Part shown: in pieces, positions 9,011-16,966 of the stretch
Layout: the number at the start of each line of letters is the position of its first letter
How positions within the stretch are numbered: the first letter of the stretch is position 1
Source of the DNA: Hyphomonadaceae bacterium
GTDB taxonomy: Bacteria > Pseudomonadota > Alphaproteobacteria > Caulobacterales > Hyphomonadaceae
Assembly: GCA_022844475.1 (NCBI GenBank)
Contig: JALHLR010000036.1
Coordinates: 1 to 33,788 of the forward strand
DNA: 33,788 nucleotides
Direction: 5' to 3'
Made by a program: the position numbers and the translations under genes
The notes under the pieces: generated by a model
The model's input: only the letters and a program-made list of their open reading frames with translations
The model's database searches: none
Told to the model about the DNA's origin: nothing

Positions 9011-9445
9011 ATGACTGCCCGGCTGCAGGACTGCCGCATCGAGACCCTGAACGGCCACATGGCGCTGGAAATCACCCATCACCGGCACGAGGGCATCGCG
9101 ACATTCGAGCACCCTCGCTCCGCACGTTAAGGTTCCGGCGCAGACTTCGGTGGCGAAGAGGCCGTCCGATCCTGTTTCGCGGCCCCGCGCACGCCATTCT
9201 CCGATCAGGGCAATGAGAACATCGCCATCGCCCATCCAGACAAGACCGTGCTGGTCAAATTCCTGCTGACGGGCACGCGTCTTGGGCAGCTGAAGCTCGG
9301 CTGCAAAGTCGTGGAGCCGACAGATCGCGTGTTCAGAGTGCGAATGGCGGCATCGTTCGAATTCAAGCCGGGTTCGGAGAAGATCGTCTGCGAGCACCCC
9401 TAGTTCGACCAGGGGGCCGCGCTCTGGGCGCTGCAGACCGGCTGA
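9011..9445 (+). pseudogene. Decayed SnoaL/NTF2-like protein with two in-frame stops
   Basis: Reading a single plus frame from ATG 9011 to TGA 9443-9445 gives a recognisable SnoaL/NTF2-like (nuclear transport factor 2 family) protein of about 144 codons. It is broken by TAA at 9128-9130 and TAG at 9401-9403. The landmarks read in order: LNGHMALE, IATFEHPR, stop, FGGEEAVRSCF, NENIAIAHPDKTVLVKF, LLTGTRLGQL, FRVRMAASFEFKPGSEKIVC, EHP, stop, FDQGAALWALQTG. The second stop falls where relatives usually have Tyr (PYFDQ), so a TAC to TAG change is likely. Family members are small cone-shaped-barrel proteins such as polyketide cyclases or ketosteroid-isomerase-like enzymes. Frame and C-terminus are otherwise preserved, which suggests recent inactivation. 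It is on the strand opposite to its neighbours. Confidence 0.75.
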
Positions 9446-9448
9446 ACC

Positions 9449-10459
9449 CTACTCGCTCTCTTCAGCGTAGTTCGCCATGCCGAACTTTTCATTCTCGCGA
9501 GCGCCCGCAAGGATACCTGGCAGGGCGTGGTTACCCTCGTGGCAGGCATATTCATAGGCAGGCTGCGCCGACTTGTTGAAGATCATCTCAGCGCGCCACG
9601 GCTGAGAGAACAGCTTCGGATCGTTGACCGTGAAGTCGTACAGGATCTCGCTGTCGCTGATGCGGGTGAACTTCTCGGTGACCTTAGCATCGGGCGACAG
9701 CAGGTAGCTGGCGGCGAAGAATGTGCGCAGGCTTTCGCCGGGATGGAAGTTGGTCGTCTCAACAACCAGCGTATCACCTTGCCACTTGCCCTTCGAACGG
9801 CCGAGCCACTGGTAGACCTCCGTATTCGCATCGCCGAGCGGGATGATCCGCGCGTCGTGGTTCATCTCTACGTTGATGAGCACGTTCTCGGGCGTCTGCA
9901 CGAACTGGTACGTATTGTTGTACATGACGTTGATCATCGGCGGGCCGCCGGTGGAGCCGAAGCCGACGAGGCAGCGCTCGGCCATCGGACGCGACTCCGG
10001 TCCGTCGAACGTGTTGCGCACGAAGTGCAGGCCGTCGTCGAACGCTTTCTTGCCGGAGGTCGTGTACGGAATTTTTCCGTTTGGCGGGTCAACGATCCAG
10101 GACGAACGCTTCTCGCCATTGATGGTCGCATAATGCAGGCCCGCGTCGACATAGGCGTTGTTGTAGCCGCCGACATCCTGTCCCTTCTTCGGCGCACCCG
10201 AATTCGGATCGGTCGGCGCATCGGCGCGGATGTTCGCGGCAAGGCGCCCGGCTTCCAGCTTGGCGGCCTGATCAGCCGGGATCACCAGGTCCTTGAACTG
10301 GGCGGAACGCTCAAGGCTGGTAAGCGAGGTGTTCGTCCAGAAGCCCTGAAGATCCGGGCGGCCGTCAGCAGTGCGCGGCGCCGCATAAGTCGCCTGTGCA
10401 AAGGCGGGAGCGGCGGATGCAAGAGCGACGATCGCCAGCCCGGCCAGATGTTTGCGCAT
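9449..10459 (-). CDS. Secreted protein of unknown function with a DGRPDLQGFW motif
   Basis: ATG 10459 is chosen because GGGAGAG sits 4 nt upstream and the protein then begins with a clean signal peptide (MRKHLAGLAIVALASAAPAF, cut at AFA-Q). The mature part opens with ADGRPDLQGFWTN, a motif seen at the start of a broad family of uncharacterised exported proteins from soil and marine bacteria. Later segments include NGKIPYTTSGKKAFDD, ERCLVGFGSTGGPPM and WQGDTLVVETTNFHPGE. At 336 residues it looks complete. I do not recognise a catalytic motif. It is probably periplasmic. The crotonase gene lies 110 bp upstream on the same strand, so co-transcription is possible. Confidence 0.8.
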   Translation of the reverse strand: MRKHLAGLAIVALASAAPAFAQATYAAPRTADGRPDLQGFWTNTSLTSLERSAQFKDLVIPADQAAKLEAGRLAANIRADAPTDPNSGAPKKGQDVGGYNNAYVDAGLHYATINGEKRSSWIVDPPNGKIPYTTSGKKAFDDGLHFVRNTFDGPESRPMAERCLVGFGSTGGPPMINVMYNNTYQFVQTPENVLINVEMNHDARIIPLGDANTEVYQWLGRSKGKWQGDTLVVETTNFHPGESLRTFFAASYLLSPDAKVTEKFTRISDSEILYDFTVNDPKLFSQPWRAEMIFNKSAQPAYEYACHEGNHALPGILAGARENEKFGMANYAEESE

Positions 10460-10569
10460 GAATCTCTCCCATGAACCTTTTTCGTCTTTTGCCTTACCTA
10501 GCGATATCACATCCGGCCGCCAAGCGAGCGACGATCACGGCGGGTTGATAGCGGGCCGTGACCAACCCT

Positions 10570-11361
10570 TTACTCGCCTTTGAACACCGGTTCGCGCTTC
10601 TCGAGGATCGCGGCGACGCCTTCCTCGTGGTCCTTGGTGTGGTGCATCAGGCCCTGGGCGGCGGCCGACATTTCCATGATCGTTTCGTAGTTCGCCTGCG
10701 TGCCGTTGCGCAGCAGCTGCTTGGCAATCCGCAGCGCCTGCGGCGGCTGTTTCGCGATCGACTCGGCGAGCGCCATTGCCTCGCCCATCAGCTGGTCGCC
10801 CGGCACGACTTTCGAGACGAGGCCCCATTCCAGCGCCGTGCGCGCGTCGATGACATTGCCCGTGAACAGCAACTCGCAGGCGCGGCTCATGCCGATCACG
10901 CGCGGGAGCAGCCACGCGCCGCCATCGCCCGGGATCAGGCCGATCTTCAGGAAAGTCACGCCATAGCGCGCATTGTCCGACGAGATCCGGATGTCGGCCA
11001 TGCAGGCTACATCGCAACCCAGCCCGATCGCCGCCCCGTTCACCGCGGCGATCAGCGGAATTTCGAGGTTGTAGAGCGCCTTCACGATCATGTGGACGCC
11101 GTTCTTGTAGTTGTCGCGCACCTCAGCCGGGTTGCCCGCGAACGAGCCGATCCGGTCACGCATCGCCTTCACATTGCCGCCGGCAGAGAAGCCCTTGCCC
11201 GCACCGGTCAGGATTGCGCAACGGATCGTGTGATCCTTGTTGATCTGCGCACAGGCGTCCCGCACCGCCTCGCCATCGCCCGGCTCGCCAAGCGCGTTCA
11301 TGGCATCCGGACGGTTGAGCGTCAGGATCGCGATGGTGCCTTTTTTCTCGAGCGTGATCAT
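10570..11361 (-). CDS. Enoyl-CoA hydratase/isomerase (crotonase) family protein
   Basis: The 263-residue protein is a full-length crotonase. The oxyanion-hole segments are FSAGGN (58-63) and GAAIGLGCD (109-117), followed by GLIPGDGGAWLLPRVIG and the C-terminal helices. The two hydratase glutamates of rat mitochondrial crotonase (Glu144 and Glu164) are replaced: Asp117 stands at the first and Val/Thr at the second. The stretch after that resembles PaaG (GLIPDCGGTWLLPR), an isomerase using an Asp; here the Asp is shifted by one (Asp146). Isomerase or other crotonase chemistry is therefore more likely than simple beta-oxidation hydration. The CoA-transferase gene ends 70 bp upstream on the same strand, suggesting a joint acyl-CoA pathway. 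Confidence 0.9.
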   Translation of the reverse strand: MITLEKKGTIAILTLNRPDAMNALGEPGDGEAVRDACAQINKDHTIRCAILTGAGKGFSAGGNVKAMRDRIGSFAGNPAEVRDNYKNGVHMIVKALYNLEIPLIAAVNGAAIGLGCDVACMADIRISSDNARYGVTFLKIGLIPGDGGAWLLPRVIGMSRACELLFTGNVIDARTALEWGLVSKVVPGDQLMGEAMALAESIAKQPPQALRIAKQLLRNGTQANYETIMEMSAAAQGLMHHTKDHEEGVAAILEKREPVFKGE

Positions 11362-11431
11362 GGTTGCGTTCCTGCCAGTTTGCTGTTTGCGCAGGGCTTA
11401 GCGGGCAATTCCTACGCTGTCATCCGTATGG

Positions 11432-12640
11432 TCAGCCTACGACCTTGTCCTCAATCATCGCTGTGGTCTCGGCGTCCGAATAGCCCAACCCGGTCAGCAC
11501 CTCCCGCGTATGTTCGCCCAGCTTCGGTGCGGGGCCCTTGGGGCCGTCATCAACGCCGGCAAAACGGGCCGGGGCGGCAGGTGACGGAAAGCTGCCGAGG
11601 CCGTCCTTGCCGGGGGTCTGGACGATGCCGCCGGCTGCATGGACCTGCGGGTCGACGGCCACGTCAGCGAGCGTCTGTGCCGGGGCCCATGCGATTTCCT
11701 CGGCGGTGAGTCGGGCTGCCATCTCATCCTTCGTGAAGCGCGCGAAGGCTTCGTCGAACATGGCGGTGATGGCGGCGGCGTTGTCGCGGCGGGACTTTCC
11801 GTCCTGGAAGCGCGGATCGATGTCGATGCCCGGCAGATCGAAGGCGCGAGCCATGCGCGGCAGGTCAGCCTTGCCGGCCCGGGCGACGATGCAGATCCAC
11901 GCGTCATCCTTCGTCCGGAAAAAATTGGTGAGCGGGTTATAGGCTTCGGCGCGCGGCCGCGTGGAGGCAATGCGGCCGAAGAAGAGCTGGATCGCGAGGT
12001 CGGTGTGCAGCGTGTAGAGTCCGGTGCGGAGCAGGCTCACATCGACAAGCTGCCCCTTGCCTGTCTTCAGCGCCTGGATAAGTGCCGCGTTGATGGCGGC
12101 GACGGCGGCGATGCTGGTGGTGTGGTCGCCCGAGGCGGTGCGGACGGGGAAGAGTTCGGAGCCCTTTGGGGCCGTCAGGCGCGCAAGGCCGGACCGAGAC
12201 CAGAAGCTGGCGACGTCGAAACCGGGGGCATTGGCGTCGGGACCTTCGAGGCCGTAACCGGTGAGCGCGCAGTAGACGAGCTTCGGGTTGCGCTTCGAGA
12301 GAATGTCGTAGCCCAGCCCGGAGCGCTCGATGCCACCGGGGCGGACATTTGTAAGAAAAACGTCAGCCGTATCGGCGAGCTTGCGGATGATCTCGCGGCC
12401 TTCTTCGGTGCGGGCGTCGACAACGATAGATTTCTTGCCCCGGTTGTCGCTGTCAAAGGCGGGATTGTCAGTCAGGTGGGCGAGCGGTGCGCCTTTGGTC
12501 GGGAAATTGGAGCGGACGGGATCGCCGCCCGGAGGTTCGATCTTGATAACTTCCGCGCCCCAGTCCGACAGAATGCCGCCGGCCCCCGGCGCAGCAAAAT
12601 ATGTCGCGTGTTCAATGACTTTGATACCTTTGAGGAGCAG
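11432..12640 (-). CDS. Class III (CaiB/BaiF) CoA-transferase with a CTG start codon
   Basis: The intact family protein is 402 residues. It starts with LLLKGIKVIEHATYFAAP, continues with GAEVIKIEPPGGDPVRS, VFLTNVRPGG and YDILSKRNPKLVYCALTGYG, has the catalytic Asp172 in SGDHTTS, and ends in LTGLGYSDAETTAMIEDKVVG. Class III enzymes move CoA between acids through an aspartyl-CoA anhydride. In this frame an in-frame TAG (12656-12658) is followed by no ATG, GTG or TTG until GTG 12040, which lies after the active site. The family normally begins M-LLKGIKVIE, exactly where CTG 12638-12640 stands, 5 nt after GGGAGG. Initiation at CTG, a recent start-codon mutation, or a base error are the options. 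A start at 12040 would leave a non-functional C-terminal half. Confidence 0.88.
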   Translation of the reverse strand: MLLKGIKVIEHATYFAAPGAGGILSDWGAEVIKIEPPGGDPVRSNFPTKGAPLAHLTDNPAFDSDNRGKKSIVVDARTEEGREIIRKLADTADVFLTNVRPGGIERSGLGYDILSKRNPKLVYCALTGYGLEGPDANAPGFDVASFWSRSGLARLTAPKGSELFPVRTASGDHTTSIAAVAAINAALIQALKTGKGQLVDVSLLRTGLYTLHTDLAIQLFFGRIASTRPRAEAYNPLTNFFRTKDDAWICIVARAGKADLPRMARAFDLPGIDIDPRFQDGKSRRDNAAAITAMFDEAFARFTKDEMAARLTAEEIAWAPAQTLADVAVDPQVHAAGGIVQTPGKDGLGSFPSPAAPARFAGVDDGPKGPAPKLGEHTREVLTGLGYSDAETTAMIEDKVVG

Positions 12641-12645
12641 AGCGG

Positions 12646-12651
12646 CCTCCC
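12646..12651 (-). promoter_or_regulatory. Ribosome binding site that fixes the CTG start of the CoA-transferase
   Basis: On the minus strand GGGAGG stands 5 nt before CTG 12640, ideal spacing for a Shine-Dalgarno sequence. It lies inside the short window between the in-frame TAG and the conserved LLLKGIKVIE start, so translation very probably begins at this CTG. Confidence 0.7.
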
Positions 12652-12767
12652 GAAACTATGTGCTGCCAGCCCAGGTTTCGGGCCAGCTGTAAATATGTGT
12701 TAACCCGGCGCAGCAATTGTCATTTTTCACATGAGTTCAAGCCGCCAGCGGGCAAAGGCTCACCGGA

Positions 12768-13913
12768 ATGACAATCGCGACCATGCGGACGGCCCTGACC
12801 CAGGACGATATTCGCCGCCTTGTGCGCGGCGACAGCGCAGAAGCGCGCGCCAACGCCGCCCACAAGATCTGCCGCAGGATCGACGCAACCGATCTGACAC
12901 AGGAAGAACAGGAAAGCGCGCGTCAGATCCTTGACATGATGTGTGCGGACGCCGCCGTGCTGGTGCGCCGGGCGCTCGCCGTCACGCTGCGCAACTCACC
13001 GAAGCTGCCGCGCGACATCGCGCTGAAGCTGGCGAAGGACATCGACATCATCGCTGTGCCGGTGCTCAAGAATTCACCGATGATCACGGACGAGGACCTC
13101 GTCGAGATCGTGCTGGCGGGCTCCTCCGAAAAGCAGGTCGCCATCGCGCAGCGCGCGACGCTGGGCGAAGGGCTGACCGAAGTGATCGCACTCTATGGCT
13201 CGAAGGAAGCGGTCGAGGCAGCGACGCTGAACGAAGGCGCGGCGTTCTCGGACGACGCCTATGCAGGCGTGCTGAAGCGCTTCGCCAACGACAATGACGT
13301 CAAGGCCGCACTGGTTTCGCGGTCGTCGCTGCCGATGCATGTCACCGAGAAGCTGGTGAACATGGTCGCGGGCGAGCTGTTCGACCGGCTGGTCAACACG
13401 CACGAGCTTCCGCCACAGCTGGCGATCGAGATCGCCGCAGGCACGCGCGAACGCGCGACGCTCGATCTGGTTGAGCAGGCCGGCCTGTCGACGGACCCTG
13501 CCCGGTTCGTGCAGCAGCTACACCTCAACGGGCGCCTGACGCCTTCCGTGATCATGCGCGCGCTGTGCCTCGGGCACATGACATTCGTCGAGCATGCGCT
13601 GGCCGAACTGGGCGGCGTGCCGCACGCCAAGGCCTGGCTGATGGTCCACGACGCGGGGACACTCGGGCTCAAGACTGTGTTCGAGCGTGCGGGCCTGCCG
13701 AGCGGCATGTTCACCGCTTTCCGCCTCGCCATCGACATCTACCACAAGACGGATATGGATGGCGGCCCCGGCGACAAGGAGCGCTTCCGTCAGCGTATGG
13801 TGGAGCGCGTGCTGACGCAGTTCCAGGCCATCCCGCGGGCGGACCTTGAATACCTGCTCGACAAGCTCGATGCGCTCGACAACGCGCGCGAGCGCGGGGT
13901 TGTGGCGGCCTAA
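12768..13913 (+). CDS. DUF2336 domain protein
   Basis: The 381-residue cytoplasmic, all-helical protein has no signal or membrane segment. It matches the layout of DUF2336 proteins common in Alphaproteobacteria: helical-repeat-like N-terminal part ([20 protein letters not shown]), then [20 protein letters not shown] and [20 protein letters not shown], and a C-terminal helical region. Known functions are sparse. A near start at ATG 12783 is possible, since neither candidate has a strong ribosome site. It is transcribed divergently from the CoA-transferase across a 127-bp gap. At its 3' end its TAA overlaps the argC TAG by 4 bp (CTAA, 13910-13913), a tail-to-tail overlap without room for a separate terminator. 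Confidence 0.85.
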   Translation: MTIATMRTALTQDDIRRLVRGDSAEARANAAHKICRRIDATDLTQEEQESARQILDMMCADAAVLVRRALAVTLRNSPKLPRDIALKLAKDIDIIAVPVLKNSPMITDEDLVEIVLAGSSEKQVAIAQRATLGEGLTEVIALYGSKEAVEAATLNEGAAFSDDAYAGVLKRFANDNDVKAALVSRSSLPMHVTEKLVNMVAGELFDRLVNTHELPPQLAIEIAAGTRERATLDLVEQAGLSTDPARFVQQLHLNGRLTPSVIMRALCLGHMTFVEHALAELGGVPHAKAWLMVHDAGTLGLKTVFERAGLPSGMFTAFRLAIDIYHKTDMDGGPGDKERFRQRMVERVLTQFQAIPRADLEYLLDKLDALDNARERGVVAA

Positions 13914-14887
13914 AGCCCCGCGCCTTCCTCCAGTCCAAGTGCGATGTTGAGGTTCTGTACGGCGGCGCCTGATGCGCCTTTGCCGAGATTGTCGAGTTGG
14001 GCCACCAGGCGCGCCTGCTGGGCAGTGTCGTTGCCGAAGACGAAGAGCTTCATGTTGTTGGTGTTGTTGAGCGCTTCGGGGTCGAGGGCTTCGACATAGC
14101 CGCCGGCGCCGCTGCGGGCCTTCTGGAGGGCGGCGGTTTCCGCTTCGCTGGCGACCGAGACGAACTGTTCGCCCTGATAGAATTCCGACAATGCCTGACG
14201 GAGATCTGCGGGCGTGGGCGCGCCGGGCAGCGACCAGAGCTGCAGCGGAACCTCGACGAGCATGCCCTGTGCGTAGCGGCCGACGGCAGGGGCAAAGATC
14301 GGCGCGCGGGCCAGGCCGGAATACTTCGCCATCTCGGGCACATGCTTATGGGTCAACTGGAAGCCATAGGCGCGGAAGGCGTCGCTGGTGCTTTCGGGCG
14401 GGAGCGCGTGGAACTCCTCAATCAGGCCCTTGCCGCCGCCGGTATAGCCGGAGACGGCGTTGACGGTGATCGGCGTCGTGGCCGGCACAAGGCCCGCGCT
14501 GACAAGCGGCGCCACCAGGCCGACGAAGCCGGTGGGATAACAGCCTGGATTGGAAATGCGCTTCGAGCGCTGGATCAGCACGCGGTGACCGTCGGCCATC
14601 TCGGCGAAGCCATAGACCCAATGCGGATCGACGCGATGCGCGGTCGAAGCGTCGATGATGACGGTATGCGCATTGGTGACGAGCTTCACGGCTTCCTTCG
14701 CTGCATCATCCGGCAGGCAGAGGATGACGGCGTCGGATTCGTTCATGAGTTCGGCGCGCGCGGCGGGGTCCTTGCGACGCTCGGCATCGATGGAGACGAC
14801 CTGAAGGTCGCGGCGTTTCTCGAGTCGCTGGCGTATCTGGAGCCCGGTGGTGCCGGCTTCGCCGTCGATGAAGACTTTTGCGGTCAC
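13910..14887 (-). CDS. argC: N-acetyl-gamma-glutamyl-phosphate reductase (type 2)
   Basis: The 325-residue protein begins [20 protein letters not shown], with the NADP-binding GEAGTTG loop (9-15) of the shorter type-2 ArgC, and has the catalytic Cys116 in [10 protein letters not shown]. ArgC reduces N-acetylglutamyl-5-phosphate to the semialdehyde, the third step of arginine synthesis, in the cytoplasm. The start codon is GTG at 14887 and overlaps the TGA of the preceding small membrane protein gene (GTGA), so translation is probably coupled. The 3' end overlaps the DUF2336 gene stop by 4 bp. The pair sits behind rplM-rpsI but after the rpsI terminator, so expression may depend on read-through or a promoter inside or just before the terminator. 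Confidence 0.95.
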   Translation of the reverse strand: MTAKVFIDGEAGTTGLQIRQRLEKRRDLQVVSIDAERRKDPAARAELMNESDAVILCLPDDAAKEAVKLVTNAHTVIIDASTAHRVDPHWVYGFAEMADGHRVLIQRSKRISNPGCYPTGFVGLVAPLVSAGLVPATTPITVNAVSGYTGGGKGLIEEFHALPPESTSDAFRAYGFQLTHKHVPEMAKYSGLARAPIFAPAVGRYAQGMLVEVPLQLWSLPGAPTPADLRQALSEFYQGEQFVSVASEAETAALQKARSGAGGYVEALDPEALNNTNNMKLFVFGNDTAQQARLVAQLDNLGKGASGAAVQNLNIALGLEEGAGL

Positions 14888-15276
14888 GCTTTATCCCCCG
14901 CAGCTATCGCATGCGCGCTTTCACGGATCGCCCTCAGTTCGTTAACAGCAGCCGGAGTCCAAGGGGGGATGCCAACGGCAAATGCATGCAGTTTCAGCCG
15001 CTCAAGCCTTTCCTCCGCGAACGGACAACGAGCGATCACCTGCAGACCGTAGTCGATATCATAGTCGGTTGCCCCGCCCGGTATGCTTTCCAGTTCTTCG
15101 ACCATCTCCCGCGCCGTCATCGGCTTCGGTGGAGACAGCTTGTGGATCGGCCACATTGCCAACCGGACGATGAGGCCGATGACCACGATCAGCGGAAACA
15201 AGACAATGAATGGCGGCGCCAGAACAGCGTTTCGCGCGTGTTCACCGGGCTCCCAAATCGAAATGCTGATCGCCAT
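14884..15276 (-). CDS. Small membrane protein of unknown function, coupled to argC
   Basis: The frame is open far upstream through antisense rpsI, but the sensible start is ATG 15276, just after the rpsI terminator, giving 130 residues. It has one strong hydrophobic segment near residues 18-40 ([20 protein letters not shown]) followed by a cytoplasmic-looking domain with [20 protein letters not shown] and an [14 protein letters not shown] helix. I do not recognise a family. A GAGG abuts the ATG and GGGG lies a few bases earlier. The TGA overlaps the argC GTG by 4 bp (GTGA), so the two proteins are made together; whether they share a function is unknown. Confidence 0.7.
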   Translation of the reverse strand: MAISISIWEPGEHARNAVLAPPFIVLFPLIVVIGLIVRLAMWPIHKLSPPKPMTAREMVEELESIPGGATDYDIDYGLQVIARCPFAEERLERLKLHAFAVGIPPWTPAAVNELRAIRESAHAIAAGDKA

Positions 15277-15292
15277 CCTCGGCCCCAGAAGC

Positions 15293-15323
15293 AAAAGGGC
15301 GCTTCGGTTTCCCGAAGCGCCCT
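15293..15323 (-). terminator. Rho-independent terminator of rplM-rpsI
   Basis: A perfect 12-bp stem (15296-15307 and 15312-15323, AGGGCGCTTCGG) with a 4-nt loop is followed on the minus strand by TTTTGC. It lies 24 bp past the rpsI stop and 17 bp before the next gene start. It is a classical intrinsic terminator. Confidence 0.88.
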
Positions 15324-15346
15324 CTCGAAATACACATCGAGGCGGA

Positions 15347-15826
15347 CTAGCGCTTCGAGAACTGGAACGAACGGCGGGCTTTGGCCTTGCCGTACTTCTT
15401 GCGTTCAACGGCGCGCGGGTCGCGCGTGAGGAGCTTCTGCGGACGCATGGCGGGGCGCAGTTCAGGTTCGAACTCGACGATGGCGCGGGCGATGCCGTGA
15501 CGGACAGCGCCGGCCTGGCCGGTGAGGCCCGAGCCCTTGACGGTGCAGACGATGTCCAGCTCGGTCTCGCGCTTGGCAGCTTCAAGCGGCTGACGGATCA
15601 TCAGGCGCAGCACGGGACGCGCGAAGTAGTCGGCGATGTCCTTGCCGTTGACGGTGATCTTGCCGGTGCCACGCTTCACCCAGACACGTGCGGTTGCGGT
15701 CTTGCGGCGGCCCGTTCCGTAGGAACGGCCGAGCTTGTCGATCTTGGCGGCGACCGGCGCTTTCGGCGCGGCGGCTTTGACATTGAGGTCCTTGATCGAG
15801 CTCAGGGATTCGACGGCTTCGGCCAT
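15347..15826 (-). CDS. rpsI: 30S ribosomal protein S9
   Basis: The 159-residue protein has an N-terminal extension of about 30 residues rich in Ala, Lys and Pro, as in other alphaproteobacteria. The S9 core follows: [56 protein letters not shown], and the invariant C-terminus [10 protein letters not shown], whose last residues reach the P-site tRNA. It begins 2 bp after the rplM stop, so translation is coupled. A strong terminator follows. Confidence 0.98.
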   Translation of the reverse strand: MAEAVESLSSIKDLNVKAAAPKAPVAAKIDKLGRSYGTGRRKTATARVWVKRGTGKITVNGKDIADYFARPVLRLMIRQPLEAAKRETELDIVCTVKGSGLTGQAGAVRHGIARAIVEFEPELRPAMRPQKLLTRDPRAVERKKYGKAKARRSFQFSKR

Positions 15827-15828
15827 GA

Positions 15829-16296
15829 TCAGGCGACCTTCACGTTCTTGGAGTTCTTCGACTTGAAATCGACGACTTCAGGGTTCTGGGCGGCGTGCGG
15901 ATGCTCGGCGCCGGCATAGACGCGCAGTTTCGAGAACTGCTTGCGAGCCAGCGGGCTCTCGCCCGGCATCATGCGCTTCACGGCCAGCTCGACCACGCGC
16001 TCGGGGAATTTCCCTGCGAGGATTTTTTGCGGCGTCGTCGTCTTGATGCCGCCCGGATGGCCGGTGTGGCGGTGATAGACCTTGCGCACCATCTTGCGGC
16101 CGGTCATCGCGACCTTGCCAGCGTTGATGACCACGATGTGGTCGCCAAGGTCGACGTGCGGCGTGTAGTCCGCGCGGTGCTTACCGCGCAGACGCAAGGC
16201 GATATAGGAGGCAAGGCGGCCCACAACGACGCCTTCGGCGTCGATGACCACCCACTTGTTCACGGCATCAGCCGGTTTAACGGAAACGGTTGTCAT
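15829..16296 (-). CDS. rplM: 50S ribosomal protein L13
   Basis: The 155-residue protein shows the L13 landmarks [61 protein letters not shown] and [21 protein letters not shown]13 is an early-assembly 23S rRNA binding protein. It is the first gene of the two-gene rplM-rpsI operon, the usual arrangement. The 272-bp stretch upstream (16297-16568) must hold its promoter; no clear box pair was identified there and no other gene is seen in that stretch. Confidence 0.98.
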   Translation of the reverse strand: MTTVSVKPADAVNKWVVIDAEGVVVGRLASYIALRLRGKHRADYTPHVDLGDHIVVINAGKVAMTGRKMVRKVYHRHTGHPGGIKTTTPQKILAGKFPERVVELAVKRMMPGESPLARKQFSKLRVYAGAEHPHAAQNPEVVDFKSKNSKNVKVA

Positions 16297-16568
16297 GCTC
16301 CGGCGCGGAGCCTTTCTCGGTCTGGGTTAGGTCTGAATTTCGAACGCGTGCAGCTACAGTCGACCCCCGCCCTTGTCAACAGCGTTGGGGAATGGCCGGT
16401 CTGGTTCGCGCTGGCCCATCGGAAATGGCGTCAGCGATGGTAAACGGGCGGTGGGCCTGTTTGTCTGAATTCAGAAGCGTCAGGCCCCTGATTCCACCTC
16501 TTTCCGCGGTCCGGGGCGCTCGCCTAACCGAATAGGGCGAACACTCTGTTCTGTGTATGGCTCCAGTT

Positions 16569-16859
16569 TCAATCTGCCCCGCCGCCACCGCCATCGCCTC
16601 CCCCGCCATCTCCTCCGCCGTCGGTACCGCCATCCTTGCTGTCGGAGCGGCTGTCATTCGAATCTGGGTCGGATTTGCTCTTCATGCCGGGAAAGGGGCC
16701 AGTGGCATCTGTGGGGACGGGGACAATTGACCCGTCAGTACGGTCCTTCCCCTTCCGAACCCGCTTCGGCGCTCCGAACTGCGAGCTGAGCAGAAAGAAG
16801 GGTGCGACCGCGAGGCCGATGATCAGAAGGATCAGTCCGGTGCCCAGGATATCGCTCAT
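16569..16859 (-). CDS. Small single-span membrane protein with a Gly/Asp-rich tail
   Basis: The 96-residue protein starts MSDILGTGLILLIIGLAVAP, so one membrane helix covers about residues 5-26. A basic stretch follows (APKRVRKGKDR), which predicts a cytoplasmic C-terminal side, then a low-complexity tail from about residue 60 (DPDSNDSRSDSKDGG, then runs of Gly broken by Asp). No family is recognised. The gene stands divergent to the M28 peptidase with a 107-bp gap between starts. The acidic Gly-rich tail may bind cations or be disordered; this is only an inference. Confidence 0.65.
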   Translation of the reverse strand: MSDILGTGLILLIIGLAVAPFFLLSSQFGAPKRVRKGKDRTDGSIVPVPTDATGPFPGMKSKSDPDSNDSRSDSKDGGTDGGGDGGGGDGGGGGAD

Positions 16860-16966
16860 GGCCCGCTGTTTAGCACGCCCGCGACCCGCCGCTAGCGCGA
16901 GGACAATCGACGAGACGGAAACGGCCCTCTAACGTCAACGGAACAGGCCCGCCGGAGGACAAGCTG

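Noticed and set aside
8957-9397. Minus-strand ORF of 146 codons
   Set aside because: It is the antisense shadow of the broken SnoaL-like gene, whose plus-strand motifs are recognisable.
11432-12040. Short CoA-transferase starting at GTG 12040
   Set aside because: It would drop the catalytic Asp172 and half of a clearly intact family protein.
14884-15585. A 233-codon frame for the protein before argC
   Set aside because: Its first 100 codons are an off-frame reading of rpsI and cross the rpsI terminator; ATG 15276 is the sensible start.
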